Source of the DNA: Petrosia ficiformis
Taxonomy: Eukaryota; Porifera; Demospongiae; Haplosclerida; Petrosiidae
Direction of reading: 5' to 3'
Assembly (NCBI GenBank): GCA_947044365.1
Contig: OX345637.1
Location: forward strand, 1,717,001 to 1,781,000
DNA length: 64,000 nt
The notes beneath the pieces are model-generated. The model was not told the DNA's origin. It searched no databases and saw only the letters and a list, made by a program, of their open reading frames with translations. Shown here piece by piece: positions 22,501-39,881 of this stretch. The first letter of the stretch is position 1, and the number at the start of each line of letters is the position of its first letter. The translations under genes and the position numbers were made by a program.

Positions 22501-23677
22501 TGGAAGGTGAGTTCTTAATGATTATTAATTTGGGTAGAGTGTTATTGATTTCCTATCAGCTATGCTATACTAATTCGTGCATTTTGTCAAATTTATGTTG
22601 CTATGATTATGGATTCCTGTTAGCAATACTCTATTTCGAAAGGCTATAATTATATTTGTAACACCACTTTCTGTCCATGTCTTATTTAAAAGTATGTATA
22701 TCAATACTGACTCTCTCTTCAACAAAAAGTCATAAGTACAACCATGCACATGCATGTGTCCTTCTAACCACACCTCTTTACATGAAATAATTAAGTATGC
22801 ATATCATAAGTGACCTATCATTCAAATATAAGGACTTTCTGTTACAAAATGCAGAGCACCCACATCAATGTTTAGCCAGTCGGTTTCTAGATGGTATGAT
22901 TATTGCAAAGACTGCACTACAATTGTATAATCATTTTTACCTTCCAAAAATGTAATCAAGAATTCTGACCTCTTGGAACTCCCTTTGTTCTGACATCTTT
23001 AATTAAATTATGTATACAATGTATTTGATAGAGGTAAAAGGAAAAGCAGATGTGTATCAGAAAATGTTACAGGAACTGGAAGTGAAGGAAGAACTGATTA
23101 AGAAGTTAGAAACAATGAAGACAGATCTACCATGTGAAAGATCTGGTATGTGATTATGCATGCATTCAATAAAAGTGTTGTCACTGTATATATGATTTCA
23201 TATTATTCATACAGAAGAGGAAGATGCTAAAAATAAACAAGGAGAAAACCACGGGGAAGATCAAAAACCTCTGGACCGTAAGTTTTAAAATGCTTAATAA
23301 TTAGTGTAGTATAATAGTATTTACTATAATGGACAGGCTATGTGATATGTTACTTTATACATTACATCAGAATATGTATTGCTAAATGCAATTTAATATT
23401 TGTGTTTCATTACACAAGAAATTTAACATTATACATGTAGTTATTATTAATAATGTGTTATTGTGTTTGGCAGACGTAAGTAAATTAGCTGAAATGTACA
23501 CCAAAAGCTCATATATGATACGGGAGCTACATGCAAAGGAGTCTGAGATAAATGAATTAAAGAGTAAACTACAAAAGAATCAGGATAGAATTCAACTCCA
23601 GGCATCACAGCTAACAACAGAAAAGAAAATGTCTAAAGATTTTAATGTCCAGTTTGATTTCACAGTCCCTGCAACAG
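18924..23677 (+). CDS. Coiled-coil multi-exon gene, 5' exons of a probable ZU5-Death gene
   Basis: Predicted exons: 18924-18978, 19188-19298, 19357-19478, 20695-20749, 20827-20939, 21325-21454, 21506-21613, 22236-22352, 22405-22506, 22855-22893, 23032-23145, 23215-23277 and 23474-23677. Every junction is GT-AG and phases agree throughout. They give about 444 residues rich in Lys, Glu and Leu, with heptad-like helices such as MQELHAKEELIKKLESMK and IRELHAKESEINELKSKL. Exons 1 and 3 are duplicated as exons 4 and 5. The exon at 22405 has an in-frame TAA at its third codon but is phase 1-1 and can be skipped. The last exon ends in phase 1, compatible with the ZU5 exon at 44023. The first exon and promoter were not found. 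Sponge proteins that join such coiled coils to ZU5 are the basis for the proposed link. Confidence 0.6.
19533..19782. mobile_element. hAT-type MITE, 5'-truncated duplicate copy
   Basis: Matches 17802-18047 and ends with the same CAGTCCCAGCCCTA followed by GTAATTAT. The left terminus is absent because the duplication boundary cut it. Confidence 0.85.
20180..20553 (-). mobile_element. MITE family D, complete copy
   Basis: One end reads ATCCCTATAATTGCTTTCCA. The other reads CACAAAGCAATCATAGGGGTA, an inverted repeat of it. This fixes the limits of the family at about 375 bp. The interior matches copies at 18461, 24054 and 49083. Confidence 0.85.
20980..21283. mobile_element. hAT-type MITE, 304 bp, second insertion
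   Basis: Ends TAGGGGTGGGATGATTAA and TTTCTAGCCCTA, flanked by TCTTGAGT on both sides (20972-20979 and 21284-21291). It is the same length as the copy at 17744 but diverged inside. The matching intron in unit A (19479-19530) lacks it, so the duplication preceded the insertion or the copy was lost from A. Confidence 0.9.
22405..22506 (+). pseudogene. Coiled-coil exon with premature stop
   Basis: It is parallel to the exon at 23215-23277 (both begin GAA GAG after the split codon), but the next codon is TAA instead of GAA. The rest of the frame is open and coding-like. Its length (102 bp) and phase 1-1 mean that skipping it keeps the frame. Confidence 0.6.
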
Positions 23678-24053
23678 GTGAGCATGATAATCATAATACA
23701 TGTATCTATTTGTAAACTATGTATGGTCAACCTTCAAATAACTTTAAACAGGACATTGAAATGGGAAGTGTTTCAGTTCTTAAGTAGGTAACTAAAACAT
23801 GAAGTAGCAATTCCCGCCTGATTTCAACCTAACAAGAATCACTTTTTCTGATTTAAGCCCTTTCCCCCTCCCAACCAAATTCCTTGTATTATTATTCTCT
23901 CAAAGGTGAAATTACATGATCTACATGTATTTCTTAACATCTATGGTTACAGTAATACTTATTCTTTAACCATTTACTATAGTTGTGAGATCAAGACCCA
24001 CTCATTGTGGACACTTTGATAAAAATTAAAATGCTAAATTTTATTTTATTTGT

Positions 24054-24352
24054 CCCTATGATTGCTTTCCCACACGTTCGAACTATAATATATAATATAT
24101 TTATTTATATTCTTGTGTCCACTTGCGTGAGTATGTGTTGTACACAAAGTTGTGTCCTTCCCGGGGGCTCAGTCATTTAATAGGCGTGGCACGTAATGAA
24201 CACCTGCTCAAGCTCTACAGACCAGCAGGAAATAAGAAAGCTGCTTGTAGCTTACGTAGAATTTGGAACTACCTGCTATTAATTCTACCTGAAATATATT
24301 CCTATAAAGTTCTACAAGATCCATTAAAAGGTAAGGAGAGGATATCAAAATA
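24054..24352 (-). mobile_element. MITE family D, copy 3 (far end missing)
   Basis: Begins GTCCCTATGATTGCTTTCCC and contains CTCAGTCATTTAATAGGCGT and AGTTCTACAAGAT. It stops before the second terminal repeat. Confidence 0.75.
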
Positions 24353-24472
24353 ACACAGAGGCCATCTAACCGATTTAGACCTACCACAACTATGCTAATT
24401 GCAGTAGTTTGTGGTCACTACTGTCATAGGTACATTAAATTAAGCCTTTTACGTCAATGTTGTCATAACTAC

Positions 24473-25101
24473 GGTGTAAAAGTCTCAAGATGGAAGATGA
24501 AATAGACTCTCTCTTATTAGCTGCTTCTCAGCAGTTTGAGGAGCATCAAGTAAAGTCTAATACTGTAGATCCGCCTACTACAAGTACTAGCTGCTCGTAT
24601 GTAGCAAGTAGAAGAATGACTAGGAGTCAAACTAGTGTGGCCAGTGTCCGATTTACAGTTCCTGTGAGCGAAAAAGATCTACAAGCTAAAGTATTGGAGG
24701 CTGTGCCTCAGAAGACCAGGCAACAGACTAAGTGGGCTCATGGGATATGGATGAGTTGGCGATTAAACAGAATAAAGATTGTCGAAACACCTGATGAATG
24801 CCCTAGCAAGCTTGCCGAGATGAGTAAGGCCAATCTTTGCAAGTGGCTCAGTAGATTCATTGTTGAGATAAGGCGTAATGATGGCAAGCCTTACACTGGT
24901 AACACTCTACCGTGTAAAAGTCTCAAGATGGAAGATGAAATAGACTCTCTCTTATTAGCTGCTTCTCAGCAGTTTGAGGAGCATCAAGTAAAGTGCAGGA
25001 CACTAATTTTTTTGCTGATTTGCTCATTATTATATTCAGCTTCCATTTTGTATATTATTGTATTCATCTTTCTTGTAATTGATTTTGTGTTAATGTATTA
25101 A
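24473..25101 (+). pseudogene. DUF3504 / Crypton-like N-terminal fragment with internal direct repeat
   Basis: The 203-residue ORF from 24490 has an acidic start, a Ser/Thr-rich linker, then QQTKWAHGIWMSWRLNRIK and ANLCKWLSRFIVEIRRNDGK. Those last two resemble the start of the tyrosine-recombinase-derived domain of KIAA1958/QRICH1-type (DUF3504, Crypton-related) proteins. Just after YTGNTL, where the core should continue, the sequence jumps into a second copy of the first 84 bp (24473-24556 equals 24912-24995), then into unrelated Leu/Ile-rich codons. The catalytic part is therefore absent. It is a broken Crypton copy or a lone host exon; the family call rests on my memory of the motif. Confidence 0.5.
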
Positions 25102-25104
25102 TTA

Positions 25105-25278
25105 CCCTCGCCGCGTAGCGTAGGCGGAAGGGTACGGTAATTGTTTTGTCTGTGTGTCTGTGTGTCTGTGTGTGTGTGTGTTAGCAATTTTTTTTGAAAA
25201 ATAAAAACATTGACATTTCAAAAGGGGTACTGGTACACTTCAAATTATACAAGGAAAAAAAATAACGTAGGAATTCTT
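25105..25278 (+). repeat. Repeat family E (CGCGTAGCG...TTTTGTCTGTGTG), upstream unit
   Basis: GCGGAAGGGTACGGTAAT, a TG-rich run, then AAAAACATTGACATTTCAAA and ATAACGTAGGAATTCTTCT. A second unit starts at 25279 and resumes after the transposon at 29149-29258. A relative is at 53345-53580. This unit is in effect the empty site of the transposon at 25334. Confidence 0.8.
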
Positions 25279-25333
25279 CTGCGGAAGGGTACGGTAATCG
25301 TTTTGTCTGTGTCTGTGTGTCTGTGTGTGTGTA

Positions 25334-28300
25334 GCGATGTCAACCATTTTCAATTTTTTTTTTGTTTAGTACAATTTATTAGCACAATTATTCCCTACAG
25401 TCCTAGGAACAAGAATATATATATAGTAATACCTTTCGTTGCGTGAAAAGCTAGAATTTTGACGATGATCGTCACATATTTTGTCAATTTTTCTCCTCTT
25501 TCGCTTAATTAGAGACTATTATGCATACGGCACAATTAATAATAAATCACTTAATTAGAAGATTAATACTGAAATAACATAATACTAAATTGGAGTACGG
25601 ATATTGAGAACAAATGACTCATTTTTACACATTTTTGTATATTTTAAATTATAAAGTAAGTATAGTTAGGTCCAATCAGGTAAGTTTGAAAAAACAAACA
25701 AATATATATATATTTAACTATAATAGATTTCAATCAATGATTAATTCTCCATTCAATAAGTCCTCAAGTAATGGATAATTATACTCATCTTCTTCACCAT
25801 CATATGCTACACGAAATTCAGATGTTTCAGAGTTGTATCCTACTACAGTTCCTTTAAACCAATTGAGTCCATTGTCACACATAAAGAGATGTTCAATTCT
25901 TCGATATACAAGACAGTAAGGATCGCCCGAAATATCTTCTGGTGTAAGTGGTTGCTTCACTACAGAAAGTAATTTAAGTAGGTTGTTTGTTAACTCAGAG
26001 ACTGCATAAGCTCTGCCATTATTAGAAAATGCAAAAATGAATTTATCTGTATGAGTTTGACACAACACCTTCTTCCGAAAATTCATCTGTAACTTCAAAG
26101 CAGCTATCTTTTTCGTTTTACTTGGCAGAGATTCTAACCCCCTAGCTACTTCCTCACATGTTGTCCATAAGCTTACTTTTTGGACTTCCTTTGTAAGTTT
26201 TTCTTTCTCTCTTAGTTCCTTCTCTTTCTTCTTTCTCATTTCTTCTTGTTTTTCTTCAATAGCTACAAGTCGTTTAGCAATAATCTCATCTCGACGTTTT
26301 CTGAAATTCAATCTATGTACAGAAGTTAATGTACGAGCAGCTTGTAATAACCTTTCCTTTTCTTCAGTAGTTTTAGCATCAAGCCATTCTGATGTTTTAT
26401 TATGGGAGTATAGAATGACTGCTTCCAAAGCAATGTAAGTAGCATTAGGTTTCTCACTCATTAAACGGTCCAAAATTGCAAAATCTCTTTCTGGGCTGAC
26501 ATTCGTTTTTGGAACTGAATTAGTCTCTGCAATCATTCTGTCATCTGTAATTGAATGAAAAATACCATCTGGTAAATGATCAATTACCAATCTCCTTGTA
26601 GTTACAGCAAACGCTTTGAATAAGAGTTGTAATATTTCTTGAACAAGGGAATCATTCAGAGTTGATGAAAATATCTTCTTTGCCACAGTATCAAATTCAA
26701 AACGATCCTCCTCAAATAGAACTTCTTTGCCTTCCATGATTAATTGTGCATCATCAGCCCATTTTTCAAACTGGTTGACCATTTTTGTGTACACATTACC
26801 CATCTCCAATATCGATACCGTTGATGTTTGTAGTAACCTCCAAAATGGTCCAGTAACAATTTTATCAATAACACCAAGAGCTTTACAAGCAGCAATGTAT
26901 GATGGGACCTTTAAATCAGACAGAACTGCTTGTAATAAACGATTAAGAGTTCCATGTATCTCAAATAAATACTGCAACATATATTCATGGAGGAAATAAA
27001 CTCCCGCAGCATCATAAAATAAAATATTAAAACGATTCCCTTGAAAAGCAGCTAGAGGTATTTCATAAATTCGTTGTTGGCGTAAAAAAGAACGAAACTT
27101 TGTAGAGCAGCCAGCTTGTTCAGAGCCTCTGTGATGAAAGGCTTTACAGGCAGTGCGTATAAGTCTCTGTGTTCCAGATGATTGTGTTTGAATATTCTCC
27201 TCATTTATAGTTGCTTCCCATGTCTGAAGAGTGGCTTCCGCTGCATTAGCTAGACCGACTAAATAGTGCAGGCCACAAAAAAAATTATTCATCCGGGTAA
27301 TTTGATCCCTTTCACTTTGCTCTAATCCACTCCAACCATTAATAACTTCAGGGAGTACTTCAGCACGATAATCAGCTAATATATCATTGAACAATTTTTC
27401 TGCCGAATGTCGATCTGACATCGTATTTTTTAGCCGTGCAAGTATCTTGGAAGATATTTCGGTTCTTCCTAATTCAATATGTACTGTATCTAGATCATCT
27501 AAAATTTCTTTAAGAGTGTCTAAAGTTGTCTGGGAAGATCCAGAAAAAATATGGCGTAGCCCAAGAGTGTATGCATGGTCATTAGTAGAAACATCATATG
27601 TGTCAAAATGCTGACCATATTTGGTTGTTCCATCAGTTTGAATGGTAAAGTAGTCTTTTTCCTCAGAAGACAACTCTTCTCCTAACTGAGCTTGTGCTAA
27701 TGTGAGACTTTCGAGCATCATATTACAAAGAAGTGCTTTACTTGGAAGACGTGAAACATTTTTTTTTGCTATATTTCTTAACACAGAGGTAATGACAGGT
27801 TTTATGTTACGAACACCTACGTTGAGACTCAGCAATTCGTAGCAACACAATCTAATATCATCAGTGTACTTTCCTTGAGCAAATGTAGTGATGTCTGTAG
27901 TTGAAATCATGAGGTCATCAACTAGCTCACGTAACTCACTATTTTCTTCCTCTATTTGGTACATTTTCTCAGTAAGCTCTTTCTCATTCTTCTCATATTC
28001 CATTACTAAATCATCGGTTTTTTCGTCACTTGATAACTTCATCTGGTCAAACTGCTTTTTCCAGTAGCTAAGCTTATGGCGTAGACAATCTTTATGATGT
28101 TTCAGTTTCCCAATCCGCTCATCAAAATTATTTAATCTCTTTTCCCAATTGGAGAGAAGACAGTCTTTTTCTGTTATCAGCTTACTCTGTGCAACTATTG
28201 TGTCATCTCGTCGCTTTAATCTTTTAGCAGTATTTCGATGTAAAGAATACATTTTCTTTCGGGAAGTGGTAAGTTTGTCCTCTACAGCTTGATTATTTAA

Positions 28301-29146
28301 TTCTAGTTTGGATAATTTAAATTTTAATGATTCGTTTTCAGAACATGAGCTGCATGACGAAGGAGAGTGGCATTTCACATTAGGTACTAGTACCCTAGGT
28401 AAGGAGTATGGCTCATCTAAGAAACTGGAAATTGATACTTCTTTGCGGTCTGAATTGCATTCTTTTTTTAACTTTGATAAACGAGCAGACAATCTCAAGA
28501 CAGACTGCCTTATTGAATTAACTGCAGGAGCATTTCCAGTAGGCCACTTCTCTTGTAACAACCATCTCAACCACAATCTTAATGTATAGAATGTGCATTG
28601 CTGATGCCCATTCATAAAATGATACAGGTCCAGAACGAGGCCATTTGTAACTTGTACATCACTTACAGGCGGAATCTCAACATCAGAATCATCAATAAAC
28701 TGAAATAAAGTGTCAGTAGTCACAACTTCTTCAAGTCTGGATCCCATTGTCTTAATTGAAGTAGCCATGAGCCTAATAATTTGAAAAAAAGAATATAAGC
28801 ACAGAGTAAACATTAGTTGCTCAAACATGGCCTGCTACTGGGGGACACATAGCATTTCAAAAGTTAATAAACAGTATAATTAACACCCTCGAGTGTGTTT
28901 CCAACTGTTCATAACAACTGGCATCATTTTAAACAGCAAACTAAACTTTTAGCAAATCTTTTCAGACTTAATAGAGGGGTAACAAAAAGAAACTACTGCC
29001 ATTTTCTTTATCAGCATCCTAAAAAACCTAGTACTCACTTATTCAGCCAAGACTCGCACAATTTTTGAACAGTCACTTTGTGCCATACCGTAATTCTAAT
29101 TATACGGAGAAATATTTTCGCAAATTTAATTAATTGCTGACATCGC
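25334..29146 (-). mobile_element. DNA transposon with GCGATGTCA ends and TA duplication
   Basis: The ends GCGATGTCAACC and TTGCTGACATCGC are inverted repeats, flanked by TA on both sides (25332-25333 and 29147-29148). Outside them the (TG)n run and repeat unit E resume, as in the empty unit just upstream. The 3813-bp element carries one long gene on the minus strand. The superfamily is unassigned by me. Confidence 0.8.
25730..28768 (-). CDS. Transposase-like protein with coiled coil and Tudor-like C-terminus (1012 aa)
   Basis: The frame opens at 28828, but TTCTTTTTTTCAAATTATTAG just before MATSIKTM looks like a 3' splice site, so I prefer the ATG at 28768. After a 150-residue leader with a Ser/Cys-rich patch come long helices (about 180-310). 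A core follows with YFTIQTDGTTKYGQ, which could supply a first catalytic Asp, then FCGLHYLVGLANA, LAAFQGNRFNILFYDAAGVY, and a Lys/Glu-rich helix near 870. The end (NWFKGTVVGYNSETSEFRVA) looks like a Tudor/chromo barrel. Similar large proteins recur in cnidarian and sponge genomes as multicopy unnamed families. Position between inverted ends supports a transposase role; the DDE triad is not confirmed. Confidence 0.7.
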   Translation of the reverse strand: MATSIKTMGSRLEEVVTTDTLFQFIDDSDVEIPPVSDVQVTNGLVLDLYHFMNGHQQCTFYTLRLWLRWLLQEKWPTGNAPAVNSIRQSVLRLSARLSKLKKECNSDRKEVSISSFLDEPYSLPRVLVPNVKCHSPSSCSSCSENESLKFKLSKLELNNQAVEDKLTTSRKKMYSLHRNTAKRLKRRDDTIVAQSKLITEKDCLLSNWEKRLNNFDERIGKLKHHKDCLRHKLSYWKKQFDQMKLSSDEKTDDLVMEYEKNEKELTEKMYQIEEENSELRELVDDLMISTTDITTFAQGKYTDDIRLCCYELLSLNVGVRNIKPVITSVLRNIAKKNVSRLPSKALLCNMMLESLTLAQAQLGEELSSEEKDYFTIQTDGTTKYGQHFDTYDVSTNDHAYTLGLRHIFSGSSQTTLDTLKEILDDLDTVHIELGRTEISSKILARLKNTMSDRHSAEKLFNDILADYRAEVLPEVINGWSGLEQSERDQITRMNNFFCGLHYLVGLANAAEATLQTWEATINEENIQTQSSGTQRLIRTACKAFHHRGSEQAGCSTKFRSFLRQQRIYEIPLAAFQGNRFNILFYDAAGVYFLHEYMLQYLFEIHGTLNRLLQAVLSDLKVPSYIAACKALGVIDKIVTGPFWRLLQTSTVSILEMGNVYTKMVNQFEKWADDAQLIMEGKEVLFEEDRFEFDTVAKKIFSSTLNDSLVQEILQLLFKAFAVTTRRLVIDHLPDGIFHSITDDRMIAETNSVPKTNVSPERDFAILDRLMSEKPNATYIALEAVILYSHNKTSEWLDAKTTEEKERLLQAARTLTSVHRLNFRKRRDEIIAKRLVAIEEKQEEMRKKKEKELREKEKLTKEVQKVSLWTTCEEVARGLESLPSKTKKIAALKLQMNFRKKVLCQTHTDKFIFAFSNNGRAYAVSELTNNLLKLLSVVKQPLTPEDISGDPYCLVYRRIEHLFMCDNGLNWFKGTVVGYNSETSEFRVAYDGEEDEYNYPLLEDLLNGELIID

Positions 29147-29148
29147 TA

Positions 29149-29340
29149 GTGTGTGTGTGTTAGCAATTTTTCTTGAAAAATAAAAACATTGACATTTCAA
29201 AAGGGGTACTGGTACACTTCAAATTATACAAGGAAAAAAAATAACGTAGGAATTCTTCTAAAACCTTTTGGTTCTAAAGTTATGACAATTTTTATAACTC
29301 ACAGTTACCGTTTCACGACTTTAAGATGAAACGAGGGCAA
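29149..29340 (+). repeat. Repeat family E, distal part of split unit
   Basis: AGCAATTTTTCTTGAAAAAT through GGAATTCTTCT repeats 25172-25278. It then continues with AAAACCTTTTGGTTCTAAAGTTATGACAATTTTTATAACTC, which has a relative at 53505-53550. Confidence 0.8.
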
Positions 29341-29353
29341 TAACGAGAGTAAA

Positions 29354-29433
29354 TATGGACACACAAAACACAAGTGATCCTCTTGCATGGCTGTCGCTAG
29401 CTAAGAAACACTTCAAACCACCAAAACAATCGA
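29354..29433 (+). CDS. Possible first exon of an unseen gene
   Basis: ATGGACACACAAAACACAAG opens a 27-codon frame (MDTQNTSDPLAWLSLAKKH...) that ends at an AGG followed by TAATGG, giving either a stop or a GTAATG donor. No matching second exon was found before the CACTA-like element. Confidence 0.2.
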
Positions 29434-30093
29434 GGTAATGGTTGCTTCTACATCACCATTGATGCAAGATAGAGCACTACCTAGCTCCACCTACAGGTAT
29501 GTACGTACGTGCATGCTTGCATACTAAACATGTGGTAGAGATGATTCGTTTTCACACGGAGACTTTAGAGGTAGACTTGAGAACTTTTCGAGAATAAGAT
29601 GTAAGATATATATACAAATTATACATTTCTTTCATTGATATTCTTATTTTGTCTTTTAGGATATAAAGTTATATATAGGCCTATAACAGTTTTAATTAAT
29701 GCCCATAAATGTTTCCAAATTTATATTTCTATTCCATGTAACAAAAGTATTGTTTGTTTCATACACTTTATTATATATATATTTTTTAAATGGAGTGCTT
29801 TGTATTACTTTGCCACGTAGGCGAGGGTCCCGTCCCGACGGCGCTCGTTCTCTCATTAACAAAATTGTTTCCTTGAACTTTGGACCTAGGTATCTATTAG
29901 ATTTAGATACCTGCTAGCAGGTATCTATCTGATTTAAACACCTCATTAACAAGGAAAACTTCAAAGGAATTATTCATTAATAGGTCTAAATATATATAGC
30001 ACAATTATGACATCATCCCTTTGATGCGGCTAGGTCTATATTCTGTAAATAGGACCCACAACAGGTCTATATTTGGAGATGTCACCATCATAC

Positions 30094-30266
30094 GATATAT
30101 TGTATATAGTATGCTAATAGGTCCTATATACTGAATATGGGACCCTTGTTTTTGTGTCCTCGGATGTGATATAGCCCTCGCAGGCTCGGGCTATATCACA
30201 TCCTCAGACACAAAACTCAGGTCCTATATTTTGTATATAGGACCTATTACCATACTATATAATATA
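30094..30266. repeat. Palindromic hairpin element
   Basis: Arms of about 80 bp fold back around 30185. TAATAGGTCCTATATAC, TTTGTGTCCTCGGATGTG and ATATAGCC recur inverted. The right arm ends exactly where the CACTA-like element begins. Confidence 0.75.
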
Positions 30267-30420
30267 CACTGTTAAAAATGCAGAGTAACTGTAACTATGC
30301 GGAGTAACCTGTTTACTCTTGAATATGGAGTTTGAGCTACTACTCGAGTAAAGATAACTCCATGGTAGTAACAGTAATCAGCAATACTGGAGTAATGACA
30401 TAACTATTAAAAAATACATC
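30267..30420 (+). repeat. Left terminal and subterminal repeats of the CACTA-like element
   Basis: CACTGTTAAAA, then repeated GAGTAAC, TTACTC, GAGTAAAG and GGAGTAATG words in both orientations. Confidence 0.7.
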
Positions 30421-30694
30421 AATACTTGAATATTGTGATTAAAATTCTAACTTTAATATAAATGCAACTGTTAATGTTTAATCCAACTAGTCCAGTATAG
30501 CATCATGATTATAATATTACATGTAGGAGGAGCCAAAATGTAGACTTGCATAGTGTTAGTGACTGATAACATTTGAAGACACCATTACTTTAGTGTCAAT
30601 CATATATAATAGAAATTTAAAATGAAATAAATGAAATAAATTAAACTTTGTTATCATGATTCCAAATTAATAATACACTTATTATTTTGTCTTA

Positions 30695-39701
<9,007 letters not shown>

Positions 39702-39860
39702 ACCCTACATATGGAAATATGTATATTAAATACACATGAACAGTATATGTAAATTAATAGAGCCATGATTGTTTATTGGCCATACAATTGTTTGTATACA
39801 GTTACTCACTTCTCTCTAGTCTCAGTAGTCTGTTTTCAAATTTCACTAGTGGGCGTTTAC

Positions 39861-39872
39861 CGCGCATGCGCA
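39861..39872. promoter_or_regulatory. NRF1-type palindrome in the divergent CACTA promoter
   Basis: CGCGCATGCGCA fits YGCGCAYGCGCR. It lies 10 bp before the SAM gene ATG (39882) and 160 bp from the transposase ATG (39701), the only GC-rich motif in the shared spacer. NRF1 sites often serve bidirectional promoters. Confidence 0.5.
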
Positions 39873-39881
39873 TAAATCTTT

